Positions 7,643 to 16,483 of a stretch of 64,000 nucleotides of DNA are shown piece by piece (position 1 is the first letter of the stretch; the number at the start of each line of letters is the position of its first letter). Made by a program: the position numbers and the translations under genes. The notes beneath the pieces were generated by a model. It did not search any database. It was not told the origin of the DNA and saw only the letters and a program-made list of their open reading frames with translations. Origin of the DNA: an uncultured Aquimarina sp. GTDB lineage: Bacteria; Bacteroidota; Bacteroidia; Flavobacteriales; Flavobacteriaceae. The DNA lies in contig CANMMM010000004.1 in assembly GCA_947498935.1 (NCBI GenBank), forward strand, positions 62,001 to 126,000. Reading direction: 5' to 3'.

Positions 7643-9484
7643 ATGAAAGATCTATTTAAGCACCTAAAAGGAGACGTATTCGGAGGAATCACCTCAGGAA
7701 TCGTAGCACTACCACTCGCATTAGCCTTTGGAGTTTCATCGGGTTTAGGCCCTAGTGCAGGGTTGTATGGAGCGATTTTTATTAGCTTTTTTGCGGCATT
7801 ATTTGGTGGAACCAATACCCAAATATCAGGTCCCACTGCACCAATGACCGCAGTCAGTATGGTAGTGATCGCAGGAATTATAGCAGTAAATGACGGAGAT
7901 GTAGAAAAAGCCCTGCCCGCCATCCTTACCATATTTCTATTAGCAGGATTGATGCAAGTAGGATTAGGAGCTTTAGGATTAGGTCGTTATATAAAATACA
8001 TGCCTTATCCAGTAGTATCTGGATTTATGACCGCCATTGGAGTGATTATATTACTTACCCAAGTACTACCTTCTGTAGGATACTATCCAAAAGAGGACGA
8101 AACATTCGTAAGTCAATTTCAGACAGAAGCCCAAGAAGTATTACTCCATAAAATAGTAAATGATCAAGCGGCAGACGGATTAGAAGTCGCTGATTTTGCT
8201 ACCGCTACGACCCAAGCACAAGGACTTTCCACAGCAGAAATCCAAAAAGAAGCCACAACATTAGCGGGTAAAAAAGCATCTGGAGCCCTCGGTGCCATTC
8301 GTTTATTTCCTAGAGCATTACAGCAGATCAATTACTTAGAATTACTACTCGCTTTAGGGACGATACTCATCATTTATGGTTTTAAGCGTATCACTACCAA
8401 AATTCCTAGTACGCTAGTAGCCTTAGTCGTTATGACAGGCATTGCTTATGGGTTTAAATTGCAGTACAGACCCATCGAAGCTATTCCTACAGGAATTCCA
8501 ATACCCAAATGGGAAATATTTTCAGACTTTAACCTGAGTGCTATTGTCCCCTATTTTTTTACAGCCCTTACGCTTGCCCTATTAGGAGCCATCGATTCAT
8601 TGCTTACTAGTATTGTAGCAGATAACATGACCAAAACAAGACACAAACCCAATAGAGAGCTCGTAGGACAAGGGATAGGAAACAGTATTGCTGCTTTTTT
8701 CGGAGGAATTCCAGGAGCAGGTGCTACTATTAGAACCGTAGTAAATATCAATGCAGGAGGTAAAACCAAGCTATCCGGTATGATTACAGGAGTCATTCTA
8801 TTAATTATCATGTTAGGACTAGGAGGAGTAGCATCCAAAATTCCAGCAGCCGTACTCGCAGGAATATTAATTACAGTAGGAATAGGAGTGATGGATTATA
8901 AAGGACTAAAAGCCATTGCCTCCTTACCACGCGGTAGTCAATTAGGACCTATTCGATTTAACTCAGATATCCTGATTATGCTCATCGTATTGGTATTATC
9001 TACCTTCTGGAATTTAGTATATGCAGTAGGAATAGGGTTAGTGATTGCTTCTTTATTCTTCATGAAAAAAATGGGAGAGGTCACCAAAAGAAAATCTGAT
9101 GTCAAACCACTCAAAGAAGAAGCATGGAAGGATGAAAAAGGATTTCCAGAAACCTTGTTACAAACCGTATTTATCAAACACCTCAAAGGACCTTTGTTCT
9201 TTGGGTTTACAAGTGATTTTCAGGAATTAGCCGCACAGATACCCGATACAGCAACAACGGTGATTATGCGATTAGAAAGAATGCAGTATATGGATCAATC
9301 AGGATTATATGCTATGGAAGAAATGATATTAGACTTAGACAAAAAAGGAATTGATATCCTATTTGTAGGATTGACCAAACAGCCTAAGTACATGATGCAG
9401 CGTTTAGACATTATCCCAGCCTTAGTACCAGAAGCTGCGATTTTCGAAACATTCGATACATGTATGCAATCCTTAAAAAAATAA
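7643..9484 (+). CDS. SulP family anion transporter with C-terminal STAS domain
   Basis: This second SulP (SLC26) protein has 613 residues. The N-terminus GDVFGGITSGIVALPLALAFG, the QISGPTAPMTAV motif in the third helix and the conserved GNSIAAFFGGIPGAGATIRTVVN region are all visible. A complete STAS domain covers about residues 505-613, with the MQYMDQSGLYAMEEM helix. An extracytoplasmic or cytosolic insertion of about 80 polar residues (about 150-235) separates two groups of membrane helices. It is separated from the carbonic anhydrase by a repeat, a terminator and a MITE-like element, so it probably has its own transcript. Its role is likely bicarbonate or sulfate transport; the neighbourhood favours bicarbonate. 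Confidence 0.85.
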   Translation: MKDLFKHLKGDVFGGITSGIVALPLALAFGVSSGLGPSAGLYGAIFISFFAALFGGTNTQISGPTAPMTAVSMVVIAGIIAVNDGDVEKALPAILTIFLLAGLMQVGLGALGLGRYIKYMPYPVVSGFMTAIGVIILLTQVLPSVGYYPKEDETFVSQFQTEAQEVLLHKIVNDQAADGLEVADFATATTQAQGLSTAEIQKEATTLAGKKASGALGAIRLFPRALQQINYLELLLALGTILIIYGFKRITTKIPSTLVALVVMTGIAYGFKLQYRPIEAIPTGIPIPKWEIFSDFNLSAIVPYFFTALTLALLGAIDSLLTSIVADNMTKTRHKPNRELVGQGIGNSIAAFFGGIPGAGATIRTVVNINAGGKTKLSGMITGVILLIIMLGLGGVASKIPAAVLAGILITVGIGVMDYKGLKAIASLPRGSQLGPIRFNSDILIMLIVLVLSTFWNLVYAVGIGLVIASLFFMKKMGEVTKRKSDVKPLKEEAWKDEKGFPETLLQTVFIKHLKGPLFFGFTSDFQELAAQIPDTATTVIMRLERMQYMDQSGLYAMEEMILDLDKKGIDILFVGLTKQPKYMMQRLDIIPALVPEAAIFETFDTCMQSLKK

Positions 9485-9496
9485 ATAGAAAAGGCG

Positions 9497-10009
9497 CTAT
9501 TCAGAGGTGTCAGTTGATTCGCTAGTATCTTTTTTTAGAATCTTAGGCAATAGCATAGGCGCTAGTTTTTTTATAGGCGCATAGAGCACAGAAGATGTTA
9601 GCGTATCTTGTTTGATGATACGCAATGATTTATTACCTGCATCTACAAACATAATCAATACACTAGCGATGAATGCAAATTTCAAGAAGCCAAAAGCAGC
9701 GCCTAATAATTTGTTTAGCAGACCAAGTGCTGCAAAATCTGCAATTTTAGTAAGGATTTTACCAGCTAGTGAAACCAGTATTACGACTATGATAAATGTA
9801 ATAGCAAAGGCAGTCAATCGAATCGTATTGTCATTCCAAGAAAACTGTTGCTGTAAATAATCACCTACGATATGCGAAAAATGAACTGCAAAATAAATAC
9901 CAGCCACCAAAGCGATCAAGGAAGCCAATGATACAAATAATCCTTTGCCAAACCCTCTGATCAATCCCCACAGCAGTGGAATTCCTAAAATAATGTCTAC
10001 ATAATTCAT
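9497..10009 (-). CDS. CvpA family membrane protein
   Basis: The 170-residue protein has four predicted membrane helices and the family's opening YVDIILGIPLLWGLIRGFGKG, followed by GLLNKLLGAAFGFLKFAF. CvpA proteins were first linked to colicin V production; in most bacteria they affect envelope integrity and virulence, and the molecular role is unclear. The C-terminal tail is short and polar. It is convergent with the SulP gene (12 nt between the stops) and divergent from the gene at 10169. Start at 10009 fits the family N-terminus. Confidence 0.85.
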   Translation of the reverse strand: MNYVDIILGIPLLWGLIRGFGKGLFVSLASLIALVAGIYFAVHFSHIVGDYLQQQFSWNDNTIRLTAFAITFIIVVILVSLAGKILTKIADFAALGLLNKLLGAAFGFLKFAFIASVLIMFVDAGNKSLRIIKQDTLTSSVLYAPIKKLAPMLLPKILKKDTSESTDTSE

Positions 10010-10138
10010 AATACATACTATTTATATGCCAAGATAACATTTTAAATAATAGCATCAGAAATCATTTCATAAGTGATGCATTTATGTGCTTTTTTGTAGG
10101 ATCATACGATACAAGTGTAGCGTCTTTGATACAATTCG

Positions 10139-10146
10139 TATGTTTG
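10139..10146 (+). promoter_or_regulatory. Candidate -7 element for the 10169 gene
   Basis: TATGTTTG matches TAnnTTTG and lies 22 nt before the ATG at 10169. A TTG occurs only 10 nt upstream, which is too close for a standard -33 box, so only the -7 part is convincing. Confidence 0.4.
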
Positions 10147-10168
10147 TATTCTTAAAAAAAATAAAGTC

Positions 10169-10525
10169 ATGGCCAGAGATGCGCAATTAAAAGAACGATG
10201 GGAAACACTAGTGCAGCGATTATCTGCTCAATTCGCAGATGGAGATGAGCTAGACTTAGACGGGATAATCTATTTAATAGGCTTACAGGAACTAGGACAA
10301 TTGCATCGAAGCTTTAAAAAAGATGAAAAAATAGATCTAATGCATATCGCGATTTGTCGATTATTAGAACCCTATGGGTATTACGAATTCGATTTTTTTG
10401 ATGAGCAGGGATGGCCACATTACAAGGTCAAAGAACAATTGCCTAATCTCAAAGCAGGAGAACAATCCGTACTGATGAAAGAAGCCATTGTCGCGTACTT
10501 TCTAGAGAATGAGTACATCCAATAA
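10169..10525 (+). CDS. Conserved-looking hypothetical protein upstream of pheS
   Basis: I do not recognise a named domain in this 118-residue soluble protein. It has no signal peptide or membrane helix. It looks mostly helical, with an acidic centre (FADGDELDLDGIIYLIGLQELGQ) and an aromatic patch YGYYEFDFFDEQGWPHYKV. The start ATG follows a TAnnTTTG-like promoter at 10139, and the gene is co-oriented with pheS 120 nt downstream, which has its own promoter-like sequence. Sensible composition and clean ends make it a real gene. Function unknown. Confidence 0.75.
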   Translation: MARDAQLKERWETLVQRLSAQFADGDELDLDGIIYLIGLQELGQLHRSFKKDEKIDLMHIAICRLLEPYGYYEFDFFDEQGWPHYKVKEQLPNLKAGEQSVLMKEAIVAYFLENEYIQ

Positions 10526-10612
10526 TAAGATAAGATCTGTAACAGCTTGTTTGTAGAATACAGTCAGCCTCAAAAATGTCGAATTTTTAATGTTTTTTGT
10601 CGTATTATCTAG

Positions 10613-10620
10613 TAAATTTG
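10613..10620 (+). promoter_or_regulatory. Candidate -7 element of pheS
   Basis: TAAATTTG fits TAnnTTTG and lies 25 nt before the pheS ATG. A TTG sits 13 nt upstream, slightly closer than the usual spacing. Confidence 0.45.
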
Positions 10621-10645
10621 CTCTCCTATTTTTAAGAACAAGCTC

Positions 10646-11665
10646 ATGATCGATAAGATTAAAGAATATATAGCAGAAGTAGAAGAGTTTTCGGCAAAAA
10701 CGAAAGAAGAAGTAGAAGCCTTTCGAATTAAGTTTTCTGGTAAAAAAGGGTTAATTAATGACTTTTTTGCAGAATTTAAAAATGTTGCCGCCGATCAGAA
10801 GCGAGAATTTGGTCAGACTGTAAATGCTTTAAAAAATGCAGCAGAACAAAAAGTAAAAGCCTTAAAAGAAGAACTAGAATCTAAGGAAGATGACAAAGGA
10901 ACTTATGGAGATCTTACCAGACCTGCATCACCCGTAGCGTTAGGAGCTAGACATCCAATATCTTTAGTCAAAAATCAAATTATCGATATCTTTTCGCGCA
11001 TAGGATTTAATGTTAGCGAAGGGCCAGAAATAGAAGACGATTGGCATAACTTTACAGCACTTAATTTGCCAGAATACCATCCTGCCAGAGATATGCAGGA
11101 TACCTTTTTTATTCAGACCAATCCAGATATTTTATTGCGTACCCATACATCATCAGTACAAGTGCGCTATATGGAAGAAAATAAACCTCCTATTCGTACC
11201 ATTTCTCCAGGGAGAGTATTTAGAAACGAAGCTATTTCAGCACGTTCACACTGTTTCTTTCATCAAGTAGAAGGGTTGTATATAGATAAAGATGTATCAT
11301 TTGCAGATTTAAAGCAAACATTGCAATATTTTACAACAGAGATGTTTGGGAAATCTAAAATCCGTCTTAGACCTTCTTATTTTCCATTTACAGAACCTAG
11401 CGCAGAAGTAGATGTATACTGGGGTTTAGAAACAGAGACAGATTATAAAATGACCAAGGGAACAGGTTGGTTAGAAATCATGGGATGCGGAATGGTAGAT
11501 CCTAACGTATTAAAAAACTGTGATATCGATCCAGAAGAATACAGTGGTTTTGCTTTCGGAATGGGAATCGATCGTATCGCACTATTATTATACGGAGTAT
11601 CAGATATTAGAATGCTTAGTGAAAATGACGTACGTTTCTTAGAGCAGTTTACAGCCTCGTTATAA
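10646..11665 (+). CDS. pheS: Phenylalanine--tRNA ligase alpha subunit
   Basis: This class II aminoacyl-tRNA synthetase subunit attaches phenylalanine to tRNA-Phe as an alpha2beta2 enzyme with PheT. The N-terminal coiled coil (about residues 1-90) and the catalytic core are visible, with motif 2 (RVFRNEAISARSHCFFHQVEG) and motif 3 (GFAFGMGIDRIALLLYG). The length of 339 residues is standard. pheT is not next to it, which is common in Bacteroidota. A small unknown gene follows after 14 nt and is probably cotranscribed. Confidence 0.97.
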   Translation: MIDKIKEYIAEVEEFSAKTKEEVEAFRIKFSGKKGLINDFFAEFKNVAADQKREFGQTVNALKNAAEQKVKALKEELESKEDDKGTYGDLTRPASPVALGARHPISLVKNQIIDIFSRIGFNVSEGPEIEDDWHNFTALNLPEYHPARDMQDTFFIQTNPDILLRTHTSSVQVRYMEENKPPIRTISPGRVFRNEAISARSHCFFHQVEGLYIDKDVSFADLKQTLQYFTTEMFGKSKIRLRPSYFPFTEPSAEVDVYWGLETETDYKMTKGTGWLEIMGCGMVDPNVLKNCDIDPEEYSGFAFGMGIDRIALLLYGVSDIRMLSENDVRFLEQFTASL

Positions 11666-11679
11666 TAGACTATCCAGCT

Positions 11680-12075
11680 TTGAAAAAAGATATTGAAATA
11701 CCCGTAGTAGAAAATGTATATGTAGCAGTGGTCAAAGAACTCAATGAAGAGTTTGGTGTAGACGATTGGAACTCTTACATTATTAATGACCAAGACCATG
11801 CTATAGAAATGGTATTAGTGGTGACCAAAGGATACAATGATACCAAAAAAACATCCTTATTACGACACGGACTTGGCACCGTAGCTGCCAAGTCATTTGC
11901 TAAAATCGAATTGTTACAAGAAGCGCTTTTCGAGATGAATAATGAGTTTGCGATTACGTTCTTTGCAGATGGTAAGATGTATGATAAAAAATACGTTTTT
12001 AGGACGAATACCATCAATGAGCGCGCATTCCAGGAGATTCCAGTATTAGGAAAAAGAGGAGTGCTAGCAAAATAA
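11680..12075 (+). CDS. Hypothetical protein downstream of pheS
   Basis: This 131-residue soluble protein is not one I can assign to a named family. I take the TTG at 11680 as the start: it gives a clean N-terminus (KKDIEIPVVENVYVAVV), 14 nt after the pheS stop, while the next ATG would remove two predicted strands. The fold looks mixed alpha/beta, with a conserved-looking IEMVLVVTKGYN strand and a helix KSFAKIELLQEALFEMNNEF. No signal or membrane segment. Likely cotranscribed with pheS; a strong hairpin terminator follows at 12140. Confidence 0.75.
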   Translation: MKKDIEIPVVENVYVAVVKELNEEFGVDDWNSYIINDQDHAIEMVLVVTKGYNDTKKTSLLRHGLGTVAAKSFAKIELLQEALFEMNNEFAITFFADGKMYDKKYVFRTNTINERAFQEIPVLGKRGVLAK

Positions 12076-12113
12076 AAAAAATGATTACTGCTGTTTTAAG
12101 CGTATTGATGTAA

Positions 12114-12130
12114 AGAAGTTTAAATCACTT
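12114..12130 (+). repeat. Orphan right end of the MITE-like element
   Basis: AGAAGTTTAAATCACTT resembles the right terminus of the 160-bp palindromic element (AAGTTTAAACCACTT). No other part of the element is adjacent, so it may be a solo end or a chance match. Confidence 0.4.
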
Positions 12131-12176
12131 AAAAAAAAAGGAATGCAATAAAATTATGTGCATTCCTTTTTTTGTG
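12131..12176. terminator. Bidirectional terminator between the 11680 gene and trpS
   Basis: The stem GGAATGCA / TGCATTCC is flanked by A on the left and T on the right, so it can stop transcription from both convergent genes. Confidence 0.85.
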
Positions 12177-12202
12177 TCGTATAAAGAGCAAAATCACTTC
12201 TA

Positions 12203-13171
12203 TTAATAGCCAATTTTTGTACGTAGGCGTGTTAATACATCATTGGCAACTGTGCTTGCTTTTTCAGCTCCAATAGCTAGTGCTTTGTCGATTTCTTCTA
12301 AGTTATTCATGTAATATTGAAAACGCTCACGCTCAGTAGCGAATTTCTCTATCAGTAACTCAAACAAAGCTTGTTTGGCATGTCCATATCCATAATTACC
12401 CCCTAAGTAGTTGGCACGCATTTCCGCAATTTGTGTTTCACTAGCCATAAGTTGGTATAGCGCAAAAACATTGCAAGTATCCGGATCTTTTGGGTCTTCT
12501 AATGGTGTGCTATCAGTTTGTACCCCCATCACTGCCTTTCGCAGTTTTTTGTCAGGTAAGAATAAGTTAATGGTATTGCCTTTGGATTTACTCATCTTAG
12601 CACCATCTGTACCAGGTACATGCATGGTTTCGGTTCTGAATTTCGCTTTGGGTAATACAAATATTTCTCCCACCTTATTATGAATACGATCTGCAACATC
12701 TCTAGTAAACTCTAAATGTTGCTCTTGATCTTTACCCACAGGTACGATTTCTGCATCGTATAATAAAATATCAGCAGCCATTAGCATTGGATATGTGAAT
12801 AAACCTGCATTCACATCTTCTAATCGATCTGCTTTGTCCTTAAATGAATGTGCTAATTTTAAGCGTTGGTACGGAAAAAAACAATTTAAGTACCATGCTA
12901 ACTCCGTTACTTGTGGAATATCACTCTGTCTGTAGAAAACTGTTTTTTCTATATCTAGTCCAAAAGCTAGCCAAGTTGCAGCAGTTGCATAGGTGTTTTC
13001 TCTTAGTGTCGTCGCATCTTTGATTTGTGTGAGTGAATGCATATCGGCAATAAAAAGAAAGGACTCGTTGGCTGGCTCATTAGCCATTTCTATAGCTGGG
13101 ATAATAGCGCCTAATAAGTTTCCTAGGTGTGGCGTACCTGTACTTTGTACACCCGTTAGAATTCTAGACAT
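12203..13171 (-). CDS. trpS: Tryptophan--tRNA ligase
   Basis: This class I aminoacyl-tRNA synthetase charges tRNA-Trp. The HIGH-type motif is TGTPHLGN (residues 11-18) and the KMSKS loop is intact at residues 192-196. I set the start at the ATG ending at 13171, giving MSRILTGVQSTG and 322 residues, because this is the family N-terminus. The frame can be extended to a TTG at 13198, but that would overlap the promoter element. A well-spaced -33/-7 pair lies just upstream. It is divergent from the acyltransferase gene. Confidence 0.97.
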   Translation of the reverse strand: MSRILTGVQSTGTPHLGNLLGAIIPAIEMANEPANESFLFIADMHSLTQIKDATTLRENTYATAATWLAFGLDIEKTVFYRQSDIPQVTELAWYLNCFFPYQRLKLAHSFKDKADRLEDVNAGLFTYPMLMAADILLYDAEIVPVGKDQEQHLEFTRDVADRIHNKVGEIFVLPKAKFRTETMHVPGTDGAKMSKSKGNTINLFLPDKKLRKAVMGVQTDSTPLEDPKDPDTCNVFALYQLMASETQIAEMRANYLGGNYGYGHAKQALFELLIEKFATERERFQYYMNNLEEIDKALAIGAEKASTVANDVLTRLRTKIGY

Positions 13172-13195
13172 AGTAATCTGTGTTATTTTGTGCGG

Positions 13196-13227
13196 CAAAG
13201 GTACTTTTTTTGCTCAGATAGCTCAAA
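13196..13227 (-). promoter_or_regulatory. trpS promoter, Bacteroidota type
   Basis: On the minus strand, TTTG is followed after 20 nt by TACCTTTG, a match to the TTTG / TAnnTTTG promoter. It lies about 25 nt before the trpS start at 13171. The -7 match supports starting trpS at 13171 rather than 13198. Confidence 0.65.
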
Positions 13228-13249
13228 CCAATTGTGTATTTTTACAAAG

Positions 13250-13990
13250 ATGAGACTTCTAAAATACATATTGATTTTATGCTGGCGTATTTGGTTTTAT
13301 ATAATGGTCGCCATACCGATCGTATTGATGTTTCCTATATTGCTAATACTAACGGCAAAGGAGCGCTGGTATCCTGCCTTTTTTGCAGTAGCTAGAGCTT
13401 GGGCCAAGATTGTTTTATACGGGTCGGGTTTGATTCCTAAAGTGCGTAAACAAGCAATTGTAGATACTAGAAAGAGTTACATGTTTGTAGCGAATCATAC
13501 TTCTATGGCTGATATTATGCTGATGCTGTATGCGGTAAAAAACCCCTTTGTATTTGTGGGTAAAAAAGAACTCACCAAGATTCCTGTTTTTGGATTTTTC
13601 TTTAAGCGTACTTGTATTGTAGTAGACAGAAGTAGTCAACAAAGTAGAAAAGAAGTATTTGCTAGTGCGCAAGCACGACTACAATCAGGAACAAGTATTT
13701 GTATTTTCCCAGAAGGAGGCGTGCCTGATGATGAATCTATCATTTTAGATGTATTTAAGGACGGAGCATTTCGATTGGCTATAACGCATCAAATACCCAT
13801 TGTGCCGCTTACTTTTTTAGACAATAAAAAACGAATGTCATATACTTTCTTTAGTGGTAGTCCAGGGGTTACCAGAGCTTACGTGCATAAAGAAGTGTCA
13901 ACTGACGGACTAACACTAGCAGATAAGAAAACATTAAAGGATACTGTGTATAATATCATTTATCAAAAATTACAAATGGCTACCTTTTAG
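13250..13990 (+). CDS. 1-acyl-sn-glycerol-3-phosphate acyltransferase (PlsC family)
   Basis: This inner-membrane acyltransferase adds the second acyl chain to lysophosphatidic acid in phospholipid synthesis. The catalytic HX4D motif is NHTSMAD (H83 to D88) and the substrate-binding motif is FPEGGVPDD. An N-terminal hydrophobic region (about residues 4-36) anchors it. I chose the ATG at 13250 (MRLLKYILIL); the open frame extends back to 13190, but those codons overlap the divergent trpS promoter. The 246-residue length is normal. An ornithine-lipid or other acyltransferase is the main alternative within the superfamily. Confidence 0.88.
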   Translation: MRLLKYILILCWRIWFYIMVAIPIVLMFPILLILTAKERWYPAFFAVARAWAKIVLYGSGLIPKVRKQAIVDTRKSYMFVANHTSMADIMLMLYAVKNPFVFVGKKELTKIPVFGFFFKRTCIVVDRSSQQSRKEVFASAQARLQSGTSICIFPEGGVPDDESIILDVFKDGAFRLAITHQIPIVPLTFLDNKKRMSYTFFSGSPGVTRAYVHKEVSTDGLTLADKKTLKDTVYNIIYQKLQMATF

Positions 13991-14053
13991 TCAGAAAGTG
14001 ATCCATCATATAAGTGATCGTTCGTAATGCTTAGAAGTGGATTGTGTTTATAA

Positions 14054-14091
14054 ACACAAAAGCTGCTTCTTCCCCAGAAACAGCTTTGTGA
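14054..14091. terminator. Possible hairpin between convergent genes
   Basis: CACAAAAGCTG pairs with CAGCTTTGTG across a 15-nt loop, between the acyltransferase gene and the minus-strand anti-sigma gene. There is no T-run, so termination is only presumed. Confidence 0.4.
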
Positions 14092-14122
14092 TCATTGCTT
14101 TGCAGCAATCATTTTCCCCGAA

Positions 14123-15691
14123 CTAAAAATTAAAATTCACTCCCGTGTAAATTCCAAAATAATAAGGTTTAAAGTCTTGTGCGCTATTTTTAAAACCATT
14201 GAATTGGTACTTAATAGTCGGTTCCATACTTAGTTGGAACTGCTTTGATAATTGGTAGTATATACCCAAACCAAGATTACCACTAAAACTGACATCCTGT
14301 ACCGTATCTTCTTTTTCTATATTGCTATTTTCAAAACTTCCAGCGATAATCGATACATTTTCATTGTCTAAGAATAAAGTGCTTACGCCTCCAATCATAT
14401 GTATGCCCAGTGTTTTATTGGTAATTGCATAGCTGATTTCTATAGGAATCTCTATGTAATCTAAATTATGATTCAATAATCCGGGATTTTGTGATCTAAA
14501 TAAACTCGTATCATTGGTATTTATTAGGGCCTCCCTAGATCTATCCGGTGTAAAATCAGAGACAGCAATGGATTTGATGTCGTTTAGGTCTGGAACTGCT
14601 TCACTAGTGATGTCATTCGTGGCAAATTCTGTAATACCAAAACCTACATTTTCCGTATTATAAGAAAGTGCTACTTTGTTTACACCAGAGCGAATACTTA
14701 ATTTGTCATTGATATTACAAGCAATACGCACACCATAGCTCATGTTTACTTCTCCTTGTTTTTCATTATCAGCAAATTTCGTATCGATAGAAGAACCTTC
14801 TCCTACAGATCCATAATACACAGGAGCAATGACAGGGGCAATATTCCATCGTTTTGTATTTGGAGTAGGAGTTTCTTTTTTTGTTTTTGCTTCTTGTTGT
14901 GCTATGGCAGCTTCTAGTATTGATTTTTTTGTAGTGGGTACTTCATCAGTGGTCGTTAATGAAGTATCTTCTTTGGGTATCGGATGCTCACTACTTACAG
15001 GTTGTTTAGCAATCTCATTGTCTGTGTTTTTTTGGTGATGCGCTATCTTATCTTCTTTGCTACTTGTGTCCTTAGCAATGCTGTTGTCCTCATGTACAAT
15101 GATGCTGTTGGGTACTCTTTTTTCAGGAGTTTTTGAAGCGATGCTAGAAGAAGATTGCTGTGTTGCCGCTACTTGATCAGTATTAGAATGATCAGCTGTA
15201 GTAACTATTGTATTAGAAGGGTGTTCTTTTTGGGCGGTATGAATAGAATTTTGCGTTGTTCCTGAAGTATTTTGAACCAAACGTTTTTTTGTGCCTGTTG
15301 GAATAACAGTGTGAGGAGTCACCACAGTGTTACTCCTATTTCTAGTTTCTTCTTGGCTGTTATGATCAGCTTCCACTACCTGTGTTGAAGGTGTTTGTTT
15401 ATTAGGACTAGCCTCTTTTTTATTCTGTAGTGTAGCAGGAGTGTTATTGTTTACAATCGGATTAGCATGTTGGGACTCATTGGTCAGCCAAGTAGTGCCA
15501 GCTGTAAATAATAGTGCGATTAATGCAGCAATTCCTCCCACTTTATACCATAATGGAATTAAAACGCGTTTGCGTTTTTGCTGTTGTTGTGCTTTGATTT
15601 TTTCCCATACCGCATCAGAAGGAGTTGCTTCAAAATCTTTGAATTTCTCCTGAAACAGGCGGTCTATATTTTTCTTTTCATTCATCTTCAT
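14123..15691 (-). CDS. Predicted dual-membrane anti-sigma factor: TM helix, linker and outer-membrane beta-barrel
   Basis: This 522-residue protein combines three parts. Residues 1-43 are charged and predicted cytoplasmic (NIDRLFQEKFKDFEATPSDAVW), like the sigma-binding segment seen before the helix in Bacteroidota anti-sigma factors. A single membrane helix follows (about 48-69). Residues 70-280 are a low-complexity linker rich in T, S, Q, K, E and N. The rest is an outer-membrane beta-barrel of the PorT-like kind, with alternating strands ending in an aromatic C-terminus GVNFNF. The start ATG overlaps the stop of an ECF sigma factor by 4 nt (ATGA), so the pair is translationally coupled. 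I infer that it spans both membranes and holds the sigma factor until an outer-membrane signal arrives. This matches the class described in Bacteroides as dual membrane-spanning anti-sigma factors. No direct proof here. Confidence 0.75.
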   Translation of the reverse strand: MKMNEKKNIDRLFQEKFKDFEATPSDAVWEKIKAQQQQKRKRVLIPLWYKVGGIAALIALLFTAGTTWLTNESQHANPIVNNNTPATLQNKKEASPNKQTPSTQVVEADHNSQEETRNRSNTVVTPHTVIPTGTKKRLVQNTSGTTQNSIHTAQKEHPSNTIVTTADHSNTDQVAATQQSSSSIASKTPEKRVPNSIIVHEDNSIAKDTSSKEDKIAHHQKNTDNEIAKQPVSSEHPIPKEDTSLTTTDEVPTTKKSILEAAIAQQEAKTKKETPTPNTKRWNIAPVIAPVYYGSVGEGSSIDTKFADNEKQGEVNMSYGVRIACNINDKLSIRSGVNKVALSYNTENVGFGITEFATNDITSEAVPDLNDIKSIAVSDFTPDRSREALINTNDTSLFRSQNPGLLNHNLDYIEIPIEISYAITNKTLGIHMIGGVSTLFLDNENVSIIAGSFENSNIEKEDTVQDVSFSGNLGLGIYYQLSKQFQLSMEPTIKYQFNGFKNSAQDFKPYYFGIYTGVNFNF

Positions 15692-16236
15692 CCTTCAATT
15701 GACTTCATTATTTGTGGTACTTGATTGGTTTCTATTTTTTCTTTTAAAATCTTTCGAGCTCTTGCCAAGTTCGATTTAGAAGTTCCCGTAGAAATAGCTA
15801 GCATTTCCGAAATCTCTTTATGAGAAAACCCGTCTAAAACATACAAGTTGAACACCAAACGATACCTATCTGGTAATTGTTGTATGAGTTCCAAAAGATA
15901 GTCTAATGAAACGGTTTCTTCGTCGATGTCTACTTCTACTTCTTCCAATTGCTCTTCGCTAATGATATCAAATACTTTTTGCTTTCGGAATTTCTGCAGT
16001 GCCGTATTGATTGTAATTCGTTTCATCCAGCCTTCGAAAGACCCTTTTCCTTTGTACTGCTTTATCTTATCAAAGATGGTGATAAATGAGTCTTGCAGGG
16101 TGTCTTCGGCATTGGCGTAGTTGTTAGAGTATTTTAAGCAAATAGAAAACAGCTTGCTACCATACAGTCGATACAGTTGCTCCTGTGCTTTCGGATGTTG
16201 CTTTTTACACTCTTTTATAAGTTGTTCTACGCTCAC
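15688..16236 (-). CDS. ECF-type RNA polymerase sigma factor
   Basis: The 182-residue protein has sigma-70 region 2 (about residues 10-85, with NYANAEDTLQDSFITIF and FEGWMKRITINTALQKFRK) and region 4 (about 115-170, with LPDRYRLVFNLYVLDGFSHKEISEML, a helix-turn-helix). Region 3 is absent, as expected for extracytoplasmic function sigma factors. It is cotranscribed with the downstream dual-membrane protein, whose start codon overlaps its stop. Its regulon cannot be read from this window. Upstream (minus strand) there is a near-match to the -7 box (ATACTTTAG) about 100 nt away. Confidence 0.93.
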   Translation of the reverse strand: MSVEQLIKECKKQHPKAQEQLYRLYGSKLFSICLKYSNNYANAEDTLQDSFITIFDKIKQYKGKGSFEGWMKRITINTALQKFRKQKVFDIISEEQLEEVEVDIDEETVSLDYLLELIQQLPDRYRLVFNLYVLDGFSHKEISEMLAISTGTSKSNLARARKILKEKIETNQVPQIMKSIEG

Positions 16237-16483
16237 TTACAGTTTTTTGATTGATTAGTTGATGATTGTTAATTAGTTTCAGAATGGTTGCGATCTTTGA
16301 TTGTTTTACGCACGTTTTTGCAGGCTAAAGTATACGATTCTTTTTATATCTCCTCAATAATGCCATCTAAAAATAGCCATAACATTTTAAGTTTAATATG
16401 TAGAGAATGTACACTACAATAATATGTAGTTGCTACCATCTGTAAGGTAGATGTGATAGTTTGTATAGGGTTGCGTGTAGTCA

